From Chloroflexota bacterium (lineage in GTDB: Bacteria; Chloroflexota; Anaerolineae; Anaerolineales; Villigracilaceae), in contig JAKOVF010000053.1 in assembly GCA_029782225.1 (NCBI GenBank), positions 1 to 55,993 on the forward strand: a stretch of DNA of 55,993 bases, given 5' to 3'. Below the pieces are notes generated by a model, which ran no database searches, was not told the origin of the DNA, and saw only the letters and a list, made by a program, of their open reading frames with translations. Each line of letters starts with the position of its first letter. The stretch's first letter is position 1. Below, one piece after another: positions 1 to 8,246 of this stretch. The position numbers were made by a program, and so were the translations under genes.

Positions 1-297
1 AACGCCATGCATATTACAGCGTCCGTATTTATCAACGATGACGAGTCCGGCCTGCATTCTGATTATGATAAATGGCTGGAAAAGCTTGCCCCACACGAAC
101 CTGTAGGTCAGTACCACCATAATGATACAGGCGAAGACAATGCCGACGCACACATGAAAAGACAGGTGATGGGGCGCGAGGTTGTTGTGGCGGTGACAGA
201 GGGCAGGCTGGACTTCGGCCCGTGGGAGCAGATCTTTTATGGCGAATTCGATGGGCGACGGAGAAAGCGTGTGCTGGTGAAGATCATTGGGGAATAA
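1..297 (+). CDS. yjbQ: YjbQ/UPF0047 family protein, 5' end cut by window
   Basis: C-terminal part (98 codons visible) of a YjbQ/UPF0047 protein. The frame is open to the window edge, and the first ATG at position 7 falls inside the conserved HxTASVFIN motif, so the true start lies outside the window. Visible family marks are [10 protein letters not shown] near the edge, the central [16 protein letters not shown] block that carries the conserved histidines and asparagine, and the C-terminal [13 protein letters not shown]. Family members of about 130-140 residues have been reported to have weak thiamine-phosphate synthase activity, but the physiological role is unsettled. The gene converges on the AlkP-like gene and the two 3' ends overlap by 14 bp (284-297), so there is no room for a conventional terminator between them. 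Family assignment is firm; function is not. Confidence 0.85.
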   Translation, partial: NAMHITASVFINDDESGLHSDYDKWLEKLAPHEPVGQYHHNDTGEDNADAHMKRQVMGREVVVAVTEGRLDFGPWEQIFYGEFDGRRRKRVLVKIIGE

Positions 298-1105
298 CGT
301 CCAGGGGCGGCATCTTCATGGATGCTGGAATAGAGACGTTCATGAGACTGAGAACTGTGGGAGCAATCTGCAACTGTGAGATGCTCTCCCCGGTATCGCC
401 TCGACCATGACCGTTTGGCTGGATCATAAATAAGGGCACCTCGCGCTGCTCAGGCGTGGTCCCGCCGTGCGCGCCGTCCTTGTTGATGCCGTGATCACCT
501 GTGACAAGGACAACGTAGCCGCGCTCTTTCCATTCCACGATAAACGGGGCGAGTTGAGCATCCTGGCGAATCGCCTGATTGCGGTATTCCCGCGAATCAG
601 AGCCATACTTTTCACCGAGATAATCCAGACCCATGGGGTGCAGCAATAAATAATCAGGGGCAAAACTTCGCACAAGAAATGCGGCCGTTGTAAACAATTC
701 GATATCCGGATACTCATCGCGCGTATAAAAACGACCATGCTGGATGAGCAATTCCGGATCATCCACTTCCTTGTCATCGACACGGTCAAAGGGAGCGTGA
801 TTGTACAATTCTGAAAACCAATAATAGGCCGCGGCTGCGGTGATCTTTCCCGCGTCTCTTGCAGATTGAAAAACGTTGGGCATGGTTGAGCGTCGAACAA
901 TGGTATTCGCAACAACCCCATGTTCACTCGATGGAACGCCGGTGTGAGTCGTCTCATACATGGGACGTGACATGCTTGGAAGCTCACCTATGACCTTATA
1001 TAAGCTGGCGAGCTTCATTTCAACCAGATGACCAAGAAACCCCATATTATCCTTCGCCACATCAAAACGCAGTGCATCAGATAGGATAAGAATAACTTTG
1101 CTCAT
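284..1105 (-). CDS. AlkP-superfamily phosphodiesterase / phosphonoacetate-hydrolase-like enzyme
   Basis: A 273-residue metal-dependent hydrolase of the alkaline phosphatase superfamily. Visible sites are the first metal Asp in ILSDALRFD (D10), a probable nucleophile in PSMSRP (S46) followed by TGVPSSEHG, the late metal pair in VTGDHG (D204, H205) and a distal His in GAHGG (H213). The PSxSxP...TGxPxxxHG spacing resembles the phosphonoacetate hydrolase PhnA and phosphodiesterase branches. The DxxxH metal pair appears as D161-YLG-E165, so one usual His is Glu. The start has a GGGAG ribosome site. No signal peptide is visible, so it is probably cytoplasmic. It is the last gene of the ABC transporter run, beyond a terminator-like hairpin, and may act on the imported compound. 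Exact substrate unknown; a generic nucleotide or phosphoester hydrolase is equally possible. Confidence 0.75.
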   Translation of the reverse strand: MSKVILILSDALRFDVAKDNMGFLGHLVEMKLASLYKVIGELPSMSRPMYETTHTGVPSSEHGVVANTIVRRSTMPNVFQSARDAGKITAAAAYYWFSELYNHAPFDRVDDKEVDDPELLIQHGRFYTRDEYPDIELFTTAAFLVRSFAPDYLLLHPMGLDYLGEKYGSDSREYRNQAIRQDAQLAPFIVEWKERGYVVLVTGDHGINKDGAHGGTTPEQREVPLFMIQPNGHGRGDTGESISQLQIAPTVLSLMNVSIPASMKMPPLDVIPQ

Positions 1106-1114
1106 GCGGCTCCC

Positions 1115-1171
1115 AAAATAAAAACGGTTCGGGTCTCGTAAGGTCTTTCACTCTACGGGAAAACCGAACCG
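1115..1171 (-). terminator. Rho-independent terminator or attenuator after the ABC ATPase gene
   Basis: On the minus strand an 8-bp stem CGGTTCGG (complement of 1164-1171) pairs with CCGAACCG (complement of 1125-1132) across a long loop. A T-rich run, TTTTTATTTT, follows immediately. It separates the ATPase gene from the AlkP-like gene, so readthrough may be partial. Confidence 0.55.
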
Positions 1172-1191
1172 CTTTCGATATTGGTTCTTCC

Positions 1192-2253
1192 TCAATCGGC
1201 CAGTACCAACACCGCTTCACGAGAGCAGGTCACCTGATCCTTTGCACCGATCTTCGGCAGTTCAAGGAAGGGGTTGTTGAATGTATCCATATTAAACTTG
1301 GTATTGCCGATTTTCACCTGAATGCGGACCACCGAACCAAGAAAGGTGATATTCTCAATGGTGCAATCCACCACGTTGTCCTTCCTCTGCTCGGAAGCAA
1401 AGCTGAAACGCTCCGGACGAATGGAGAATCGGACCTTGTCACCTTTCTTTCTATCCTTCAGGTCCTGGGCGGTTGCAAATTCGGATCCATCCATGTTGAG
1501 CAGCCCTTTGGCAGGATCTACTACTACGGCGTCAGCCGTATTCAGCGTTCCAACAAAATTGGCAACGAATGCAGTCTTGGGGAAGTTATAGATTTCGAAC
1601 GGCGTCCCAACCTGGTCCATTTCGCCTTCGCGCATTACGACGATACGATCTGAAAGTGACAGGGCCTCCTCCTGGTCATGAGTAACATAGATGGCCGTAA
1701 TCCCAAGTCTTTGTTGAATGCTTCGAATTTCAGCGCGTAATGCAACACGTATTTTCGCATCCAAAGCAGAAAGCGGCTCATCCAGAAGCAAGACCTCCGG
1801 GCGAATCGCCAATGCCCGGGCAAGTGCGACGCGTTGCATTTGTCCGCCGGAGAGCTGATACGGGTAGCTATCCGCCTTGCTTGCGAGGCCAATGATGCCC
1901 AGCATTTCTTCCACGCGGTTTTTAATATCAGTCTCCTTTTCCTTTCGAACGCGCAGGCCAAAGCCAATATTCTGCGCGACCGTCATGTTGGGAAACAGTG
2001 CGTAGGATTGGAAGACCATACCAACGTTGCGCTGATTGGGAGCCTTGTTTGTAATATCCACCCCCTCGATGGTGATCGTACCCGTGGAAGGGGTCTCGAA
2101 GCCCGCAATCATGCGGAGTGTTGTCGTCTTGCCACAACCAGAGGGACCCAGGAAAGATACAAATTCACCCTTGTTCACGCCCAGATTGAAATCGTGTACA
2201 GCCGTGAAATCCCCAAAACGCTTTGAGATATTGGTGAGTGCTAGGTGTGTCAT
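1192..2253 (-). CDS. ABC transporter ATP-binding protein (PotA/FbpC/PhnT type)
   Basis: A 353-residue importer ATPase that powers the two adjacent permeases. The Walker A motif GPSGCGKT lies at about residues 36-43, the ABC signature LSGGQMQRVALARA at about 134, and Walker B LLLDEPLSALD at about 155-165, with the H-loop in YVTHDQEEAL. A C-terminal TOBE-type extension follows residue 240, as in the iron/polyamine/2-aminoethylphosphonate class. The gene follows permease 2 by 18 bp in an order (binding protein, permease, permease, ATPase) typical of the class. The sequence does not show whether Fe3+, a polyamine or a phosphonate is carried; the neighbours point to a small amine or organophosphorus compound. 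Confidence 0.93.
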   Translation of the reverse strand: MTHLALTNISKRFGDFTAVHDFNLGVNKGEFVSFLGPSGCGKTTTLRMIAGFETPSTGTITIEGVDITNKAPNQRNVGMVFQSYALFPNMTVAQNIGFGLRVRKEKETDIKNRVEEMLGIIGLASKADSYPYQLSGGQMQRVALARALAIRPEVLLLDEPLSALDAKIRVALRAEIRSIQQRLGITAIYVTHDQEEALSLSDRIVVMREGEMDQVGTPFEIYNFPKTAFVANFVGTLNTADAVVVDPAKGLLNMDGSEFATAQDLKDRKKGDKVRFSIRPERFSFASEQRKDNVVDCTIENITFLGSVVRIQVKIGNTKFNMDTFNNPFLELPKIGAKDQVTCSREAVLVLAD

Positions 2254-2271
2254 GTTTTCCCTTTTCCCAAA

Positions 2272-3159
2272 CTAATGTGCGCCCGTAACCTGGCCCTGGC
2301 CCCCAGTTAACAGTTGGATGATGCCCATTGCAGCCCAAGTCAGCAGGAAAGTGGTAAAGGTCAGCGCGGCTGGCTCAAATGCACGGTGCTGGCCAAGCAA
2401 AAAGAGATACGGTCCGAACGCTGCAACCCCCAGATAGGAAGCCAAAACCACCTCGCCGAGCACGATCGCAAAGGTGAGCAAAGCACCGCTGAGGAGCGCC
2501 GTGCGCAGGTTTGGCAGGATCACCCGCATCATAATGGTAAATCCGTTTGCACCCAGGCTTTGCGCTGCTTCGGTCAGCGTGCGTACGTCAACGGTCCTCA
2601 TACCCGTATCAATAGAGCGATACATATATGGCAAGCCCAGGACCATATAGCCCGCCACAATCAGTATGACAGTGCCGTAGGGTGAGGTTGTAAGGGAATT
2701 CATAAGCACAATGGAGGTAAAGGGGATTTTTAAGGGCGCGCTGTAAATTCGAATTAATCCAAAGACAAGGATGATCGCCGGCACGACAAAAGGTAGGAGG
2801 GTAATAAACTCCGTCGTCCTGCGTGCTTCAGGCAGCCGCAGGCGGATCCAATAGACGGTTGGCACGATTAACAAAATGCTGACGATAATCGTTATGGAAG
2901 CAAGACCGATGGAGTATCCAAAGGAATGCAGGAACCCTGGGTCGGCGAAAGCCGATTCATACGCCTTAATACCGATCTTATCGCGCTCCATGCGTAGAGA
3001 AAAATCCAAAGTGGCATATAACGGCAAAATGAAGTACAGCCCGCCCAGGATAAACCAGACCCAGCTCCAAAACGGGGTCTCGCGCCGTGACCTTCCGGGT
3101 GCCGCCGCCCGCCTGCGCAGGAATGAAAGCCAACCAAAGGGGAGGTTCACTTCAACCAC
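2272..3159 (-). CDS. ABC transporter permease 2 (PotC/PhnV type)
   Basis: A 295-residue membrane subunit with about six hydrophobic segments and the cytoplasmic EAA-type loop around LTEAAQSLGANGFTIMMRVILP, which docks on the ATPase. It begins with a GTG codon inside the last codons of permease 1 (13-bp overlap), indicating translational coupling. The N-terminus is basic (FLRRRAAAPGRSRR), as expected for an inside-facing tail. It should form a heterodimeric channel with the upstream permease. Family identity is clear from the loop and the operon; substrate is inferred only from context. Confidence 0.9.
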   Translation of the reverse strand: MVEVNLPFGWLSFLRRRAAAPGRSRRETPFWSWVWFILGGLYFILPLYATLDFSLRMERDKIGIKAYESAFADPGFLHSFGYSIGLASITIIVSILLIVPTVYWIRLRLPEARRTTEFITLLPFVVPAIILVFGLIRIYSAPLKIPFTSIVLMNSLTTSPYGTVILIVAGYMVLGLPYMYRSIDTGMRTVDVRTLTEAAQSLGANGFTIMMRVILPNLRTALLSGALLTFAIVLGEVVLASYLGVAAFGPYLFLLGQHRAFEPAALTFTTFLLTWAAMGIIQLLTGGQGQVTGAH

Positions 3160-4040
3160 CTTTCCGTCCGTCCCTGGAGCCAGGAATAACCAGCCAGTGA
3201 GATTGCCATAATGATGACCATGCCCATGGCCATTGCATATCCCAGGCCAGGATTATGCAGAACATCACCTCGAATCTGTGCTCCGATCTGGATCGTGATA
3301 ATGGGCAGGGTTCCTCCGGTTAACGCATAAGCTGTGGCATACGCCCCAAATGCATTCCCGAACAAAAGGATCATTGAACCCAAAATGGATGGCAGCAATA
3401 CAGGCAGGGCCACTTTGAGCCAATACTCCGTGGTGCTTGCACCGAGGTTCTCCGCCGCTTCGCGCCACTCACCCTTCAATCCATCCAGAGCCGGGGCCAT
3501 GATCAGAACCATGAGAGGAAATTGAAAGTACATATACGTCAGGCTTAAACCAGCAAAGCCATAGAGGTTGAAGCCAATATCATAAATGTTGGTATGGAAG
3601 ATATTTTTCAGTAACGCTGTAACGAATCCTGTTCGTCCCAGGGTGGAAATAAAGGCAAATGCGAGGGGGACCCCCGCAAAATTGGAGGCTACACCTGAAA
3701 ATGTGATCAACAGACTGCGAAGCGGTTTGGGGAGGCCGCCCACTGTCACCGAATAAGCCAGCAAGAAGCCAAGTATGCCTCCACCGAGCGCCGTTACAGC
3801 ACTGATTTTTATGCTTAACCAGTAAGCGCTCAGAATACTTGGCTGGTCGAGTATTTGAATGATATTCGCGAAGGTGAATTGCCCTTTCTCATCAGTAAAA
3901 CTTCCGATGAACAAGCGCGCCGATGGCATGATGAGAAAAAGGAGTGCAAAAAGGAAGAAGGGCACTACACCAATCCAATTTTTTAGACTGGAGGCTGGCA
4001 TCTTGATTTTTTGAACTGGAAGGGAGGTGGATTGTGCCAT
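3147..4040 (-). CDS. ABC transporter permease 1 (PotB/PhnU type)
   Basis: A 297-residue inner-membrane permease with about six hydrophobic helices and the EAA loop in EAAENLGASTTEYWLKVALP, which contacts the ATP-binding subunit. The first helix begins after a short cytoplasmic tail (about residue 20, NWIGVVPFFLFALLFLI). It lies 84 bp downstream of the substrate-binding lipoprotein gene, with a strong hairpin in the gap, and overlaps permease 2 by 13 bp. It belongs to the iron/spermidine/2-aminoethylphosphonate permease class. Substrate is not readable from the protein. Confidence 0.9.
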   Translation of the reverse strand: MAQSTSLPVQKIKMPASSLKNWIGVVPFFLFALLFLIMPSARLFIGSFTDEKGQFTFANIIQILDQPSILSAYWLSIKISAVTALGGGILGFLLAYSVTVGGLPKPLRSLLITFSGVASNFAGVPLAFAFISTLGRTGFVTALLKNIFHTNIYDIGFNLYGFAGLSLTYMYFQFPLMVLIMAPALDGLKGEWREAAENLGASTTEYWLKVALPVLLPSILGSMILLFGNAFGAYATAYALTGGTLPIITIQIGAQIRGDVLHNPGLGYAMAMGMVIIMAISLAGYSWLQGRTERWLK

Positions 4041-4071
4041 CGTTTGGCTACCTCAGAGCCATGCTTGCTGT

Positions 4072-4101
4072 GGCGAGACCCTGCCTGGGCAGGGTCTCGC
4101 C
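4072..4101 (-). promoter_or_regulatory. Intercistronic stem-loop between binding protein and permease genes
   Basis: A perfect 14-bp inverted repeat (GGCGAGACCCTGCC and its complement) with a 2-nt loop and no T-run. Such hairpins behind binding-protein genes usually protect the upstream mRNA and keep permease and ATPase levels lower. Here that role is inferred from position alone. Confidence 0.6.
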
Positions 4102-4124
4102 GTGAATCTACGACTTGTAGTTGA

Positions 4125-5267
4125 CTATGGGGCAGCTTTGATATCCGCACCGACAGCTGAATCCCAGTTCTTGGTGATCAGTTCGGTGGCAGCATTGAGC
4201 TGGTCAAGCGTGGGGAAGACCGCGCCGGAGACATCAGGCAACTTGGCACTTAGATCGGCGGGAACGACACCGCGAGCGCGCAGGTCGGCTTCACGAATCG
4301 GGTGGCAGTAACCCTTCATCCAGATCAATTGCCCTTCATCTGAATAGAGGAACTCCATCCACAACTTGGCAGCATTAGGATGCGGCGCATAGGCGCTGAT
4401 AGCCTGAACGTAGACGCCAGCGAATCGACCAGTCTTCGGAATCACCAGGGTTGCCTTCGGGTTGCCAGCAAAAGAGTCGATGGCCGCCAGACCGTTATAG
4501 TCCCAGGTGATGCGGACAGGAGTCTCGCCCTTGGCAACTAAACCATTATTCGAGATCGTTGGAACAATGTTGCCATCTTGATTTAATTTGGCAAAGAAAT
4601 CAAGACCAGGCTGGGCGTTATCGAGCGAACCGCCATTCGCCAATCCAGAAGCGTACACAGCCTGAATGGCCTGATTTGACACGCGTGGATCACCGGAGAG
4701 CGCTACCTGACCCTTATAAGCGGGATCTGCCAGATCGCCCCAGTCTTGCGGCACTTTCGGTTGTACGTCCGTGTTGACCAGGAAAGCCATCACGCCATAG
4801 TAGTCGCCGTACCAGTAGCCATCAGCATCCTTCGCTTCAGCAGGAATAGAATCCCATGTTGCAACCTTATAGGGTTGCAGTAGGCCATCAGCCTTAGAGG
4901 AAGAGCCAAATGAAAAGCCAACATCAATGACATCAGGGGCCTGAGGGCCTTTATTGTCCTTGTTGGCCTTGATGGCCTCGACTTCATCGCCGGATCCACC
5001 GTCAGGGTTCAACTCGTTCACTGCAAGACCATACTTTGACTTGAAGGTGTCGATGGCCTCGCCATAGTTGCACCAGTCATGTGGAAGCGCGATGGTTGTG
5101 AGTGTACCTTCAGCCTTCGCAGCAGCAACCAGATCTGCCATTGCGCCGGTTTCACCGGTACCACCGCTAGCGGGTGCCTGGGTCGCAGGCGTGCCACAGG
5201 CGGTTAGGACCAGGCTGGCGATTATTAGCAAGGCAAATGTTTCGAAAACGAACTTTTTGGTACGCAT
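4125..5267 (-). CDS. Substrate-binding lipoprotein of the ABC transporter, copy 1
   Basis: A 380-residue extracellular binding protein of the Fe3+/polyamine/aminoethylphosphonate class. The N-terminus has a type II signal peptide with lipobox LTAC (LIIASLVLTACG), so it is predicted to be lipid-anchored outside the membrane. A Ser/Thr/Pro/Gly linker follows, then the mature domain beginning near LVAAAKAEGTLTTIALPHDW. The protein is very similar to the copy encoded directly upstream, sharing blocks such as DWCNYGEAI, VNELNPDG and SAYAPHPNAAKLWMEF. An AAAGGAG ribosome site precedes the ATG. It heads the permease/permease/ATPase run and has a good promoter of its own. The ligand is unknown; shared Trp, Tyr and Asp residues would suit a cationic or phosphonate ligand. 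Confidence 0.9.
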   Translation of the reverse strand: MRTKKFVFETFALLIIASLVLTACGTPATQAPASGGTGETGAMADLVAAAKAEGTLTTIALPHDWCNYGEAIDTFKSKYGLAVNELNPDGGSGDEVEAIKANKDNKGPQAPDVIDVGFSFGSSSKADGLLQPYKVATWDSIPAEAKDADGYWYGDYYGVMAFLVNTDVQPKVPQDWGDLADPAYKGQVALSGDPRVSNQAIQAVYASGLANGGSLDNAQPGLDFFAKLNQDGNIVPTISNNGLVAKGETPVRITWDYNGLAAIDSFAGNPKATLVIPKTGRFAGVYVQAISAYAPHPNAAKLWMEFLYSDEGQLIWMKGYCHPIREADLRARGVVPADLSAKLPDVSGAVFPTLDQLNAATELITKNWDSAVGADIKAAP

Positions 5268-5524
5268 ATCTCTCTTTCTCCTTTAGGAAATTTGGTTGAA
5301 TGACCGATATTCCTTTGCTGAACTTTTTTCGGGAGCACCTCCAGACGAACAAATTTGATCAAAATGCACGGCTAAATATCGCCTGCATTCAAATCCCGAG
5401 TGTCAAGGAATCATTTTGGTTCATTTAAGGATGCGTTACCAACTCGTGAACGACAAGAACATCAACGCTCCATTCAGTTTTTCCATCGACCGCCGCCTGG
5501 CAACATTCTTAATATTTCTTTAAC

Positions 5525-5553
5525 ATTTTAGCATCAGTAAATTGGCAAGTCAA
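5525..5553 (-). promoter_or_regulatory. Predicted sigma-70 promoter for the ABC transporter operon
   Basis: On the minus strand TTGACT (complement of 5548-5553) and TAAAAT (complement of 5525-5530) are separated by 17 bp. This predicts transcription from about 5518 into binding protein 1, with an untranslated leader of about 250 nt. The rest of the 329-bp gap between the two binding-protein genes (5268-5596) shows no gene or obvious structured RNA. Confidence 0.6.
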
Positions 5554-5596
5554 TGAAACAGTTCCTCAGGCGGTCCGCAGCGGCAAATTATATGAA

Positions 5597-6712
5597 TCAG
5601 GGCGCTTTTTGAATGTCCGCGCCCACGACCGAATCCCAATTCTCGGTGATCAGTGTCTTCGCGGCAAGAAGCTGCTCCGCTGTAGGAAACACAGCCCCGG
5701 AGACATCAGGCAACCTGGCCGCCAAATCCGCAGGGACCACACCACGAACGCGCATGTCGGCCTCGCGTACCGGATGACAGTAACCCTTCATCCAGATAAT
5801 CTGGCCTTCATCTGAATACAGGAATTCCATCCAGAGTTTGGCCGCATTTGGGTGCGGAGCATAAGCGCTGATCGCCTGGACATACATGCCTGCAAAGCGA
5901 CCCGTGGCCGGGATGACCAGCCGAGTGGCAGGCTTGCCTGCGTACGTTTCAATTGCATCCAGCGCCAGATAATCCCAGGTGATTCGGACGGGAATCTTGC
6001 CGCTGGCAACGAGGTCATTATTTGCGATCAATGGGATAAGATTGCCTGCCCGGTTCAGCCTGGCAAAATAATCAAGGCCGGGCCGGGCATCGTCCGGCGA
6101 GCCGCCGTTGGCAAGAGAGGCAGCAAAGACAGACTGAATTGCCTGATTGGAAGAACGCGGATCGCCTGAGAGGGCCACCTGTCCTTTGTATTTTGGATCC
6201 AGCAGGTCAGCCCAGTCCTTCGGCGCATCCGGCTGGACATCGGTATTCACAAGAAAGGACAACACACCATAGTAATCGCCATGCCAGTAACCATCTGTGC
6301 TCTTTGCCGCGGGCGGGATCGTGTTCCAGGCTGAAACTTTATAAGGCATGAAAAGAGTCTTATTGGGCTCACCAAAAGAAAAACCGACATCTACTACATC
6401 TGGCGCCTCCGGGCCTTTGCTTCCCTTGTTGGCCTGAATGGCATCCAACTCATCGCCGGAACTGCCATCCGGATTCAGCTCATTGACTTTGATGTGATAT
6501 TTGGCCTTGAACCTCTCGATGGCTTCGCCGTAATTACACCAATCATGTGGAAGCGCAATCGTTGTGAGACTCCCTTCCTGCTGAGCCGCCAGGACAAGGG
6601 GATTGCTCGGCTCCGGCGCGTTGTATGACTTTCCGCCGCATGCAGAAAGGAACATCACGCCGATGAGCATCAGTGTAAACAATCTAATAACAGGCTTTGA
6701 TGTAGTGAGCAT
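5597..6712 (-). CDS. Substrate-binding lipoprotein of the ABC transporter, copy 2
   Basis: A 371-residue close paralogue of the adjacent binding protein, with lipobox LSAC (IGVMFLSACGG), so it is also a predicted lipoprotein. It keeps the same ligand-pocket blocks (IALPHDWCNYGEAI, NPDGSSGDE, VRITWDY, GYCHP) but has a shorter linker after the cysteine and scattered substitutions. It lies 59 bp downstream of the MttB-like gene and ahead of the promoter for copy 1, so it probably belongs to the catabolic transcript. Two binding proteins sharing one permease set may differ in affinity or ligand; the alternative is a recent redundant tandem duplication. Confidence 0.88.
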   Translation of the reverse strand: MLTTSKPVIRLFTLMLIGVMFLSACGGKSYNAPEPSNPLVLAAQQEGSLTTIALPHDWCNYGEAIERFKAKYHIKVNELNPDGSSGDELDAIQANKGSKGPEAPDVVDVGFSFGEPNKTLFMPYKVSAWNTIPPAAKSTDGYWHGDYYGVLSFLVNTDVQPDAPKDWADLLDPKYKGQVALSGDPRSSNQAIQSVFAASLANGGSPDDARPGLDYFARLNRAGNLIPLIANNDLVASGKIPVRITWDYLALDAIETYAGKPATRLVIPATGRFAGMYVQAISAYAPHPNAAKLWMEFLYSDEGQIIWMKGYCHPVREADMRVRGVVPADLAARLPDVSGAVFPTAEQLLAAKTLITENWDSVVGADIQKAP

Positions 6713-6771
6713 TGTTTGTTATTCCTTGGAGAAAGAAGGCCAGCCGTGCGGTTCTTCTCAGCAATCTTCTC

Positions 6772-8214
6772 TCAAGCTAGAGGCGCCAGTTCCCCTGGCA
6801 CCAGGCCAGGAAATGCGGCACGAATCTGTTCATCTACATCCGGCGGAATCAACGCCGCAGTATTGGTCTCCATGATGGTCCGAGCGCGCGCCAGGGCACG
6901 GGCGTGAGTATCTGTAGCCCCCTTCTTCTCCCAGATCGTCCTGGCATCACGGTCAGCAATTTTGGTCATCACCGCTTCCGTCTTCATCCGTTTGATCGTA
7001 TGTTTGGCCGTAATAAACGAGCCTCCCGGGCCAATATCCCGGATGAGATCCAGTGCAAGATCCTCGTCACTAAATGAGATACCGCATTTCAGACGCTTCA
7101 ACATCAATGCCACTTCATCATCGATCACAGCCTTGGCAAAGTCAAAGGTCTTAAGCGCATCGATCAAACCGCCAATGTTGAACATATCCATCCCGGCGAG
7201 CAGGCCCGCCGCACCCGACATGCCCGTCTCATAGCCAGACTGTGCATCATTCAGCTTGGAGTTCGTCAGGCCCACATACCCACCACAGGGTATGTTGTAG
7301 AAACGCGCCATCTGCGCAAATGCCATATGCAGCATCCCACACTCGATGGCACCGGAGGTATAGGCGCCCGAGCGCATATCCGCAACGGTTCCAAGCGTCG
7401 CATAAATGAGAGGCGTGCCTTCGCGGCACATCTGCATCAGTGTGGCAGCGGCCAGGAATTCCGCATTGCCCTGTGCAAGCGTCCCTGCCATGGACATTGG
7501 CGAAGTCAGGCCGGCATTTGGCACAATCGTTGGATATACAGGCAGTCCCTCGTTGGCAAAGTAAAGGATATTTTCAGTCGAGAGCTTGTCCATGGTCAGC
7601 GGCGAAACAACCGGACAGTAATGATGCGTAAGGAAAGGATGTTCCTTATAGGCCTCCTTATCGCCCGCCACCATATACACCAATTCCATGATGCTCTGTG
7701 TGTCTTTCTGATCAGTCGTTGTTACACGGATTGGCTTTAGACAATACTTGAGAGCAGGGTACAGTCGGGACAGCGTAAATTGACCCGCAGGAGCGTCATC
7801 TGCCAGCGTGGAAATGGAGAATATGTCATAGCCCGGAAGTTCATTGACCAGGTGGGCAATTCGCGCGATATCGGATGACTCAGCGCGTCTTTCCCGCCCT
7901 GTGACCGGGTCCATGATATCAGGCGCGGAACTCGCTGTAACAATTACCGGGCTATCGCGGGGAATCGTCCGATCGAATTTTGGATCGCGTGCGTAAAACG
8001 TAAAGGACGACGGATAGACCTTCCGGTATTTCTCCACCACCGCGCGCGGAAATTTCACACGCTGCGTTTCCTCATCCACGCTGCAGCCATGTTTGGCGAA
8101 GAGCTCGCGCGCGGGTGGAAAGCGAACCAGCAAACCAACGTTCTCAAGAATTTCGAGCGAAGCATCATGAATACGCTGGACTTGTTCCTCAGTCAGAAGA
8201 GTGGCGAATGACAT
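6772..8214 (-). CDS. MttB-family (trimethylamine/betaine) methyltransferase, non-pyrrolysine type
   Basis: A 480-residue TIM-barrel methyltransferase of the MttB superfamily, members of which move a methyl group from a quaternary or tertiary amine to a corrinoid protein. It begins LLTEEQVQRIHDASLEILENVG, the family opening. The central region holds GGYVGLTNSKLNDAQSGYE, comparable to the non-pyrrolysine betaine branch, and no in-frame TAG interrupts the gene. An AAGGA site lies 9 nt upstream. It sits 32 bp after the PfkB gene and before binding protein 2. No corrinoid protein or MtrH-like partner gene is in the window, so either the partner is elsewhere or the chemistry differs. Glycine betaine, proline betaine, carnitine and related N-methyl compounds are all possible substrates. 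Confidence 0.85.
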   Translation of the reverse strand: MSFATLLTEEQVQRIHDASLEILENVGLLVRFPPARELFAKHGCSVDEETQRVKFPRAVVEKYRKVYPSSFTFYARDPKFDRTIPRDSPVIVTASSAPDIMDPVTGRERRAESSDIARIAHLVNELPGYDIFSISTLADDAPAGQFTLSRLYPALKYCLKPIRVTTTDQKDTQSIMELVYMVAGDKEAYKEHPFLTHHYCPVVSPLTMDKLSTENILYFANEGLPVYPTIVPNAGLTSPMSMAGTLAQGNAEFLAAATLMQMCREGTPLIYATLGTVADMRSGAYTSGAIECGMLHMAFAQMARFYNIPCGGYVGLTNSKLNDAQSGYETGMSGAAGLLAGMDMFNIGGLIDALKTFDFAKAVIDDEVALMLKRLKCGISFSDEDLALDLIRDIGPGGSFITAKHTIKRMKTEAVMTKIADRDARTIWEKKGATDTHARALARARTIMETNTAALIPPDVDEQIRAAFPGLVPGELAPLA

Positions 8215-8246
8215 TGTAAGTATCCTTTAAAAGTTCTGGCGATTGA

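Noticed and set aside
6772..8214. Possible pyrrolysine-containing MttB
   Set aside because: There is no in-frame TAG; the homologue belongs to the non-pyrrolysine branch.
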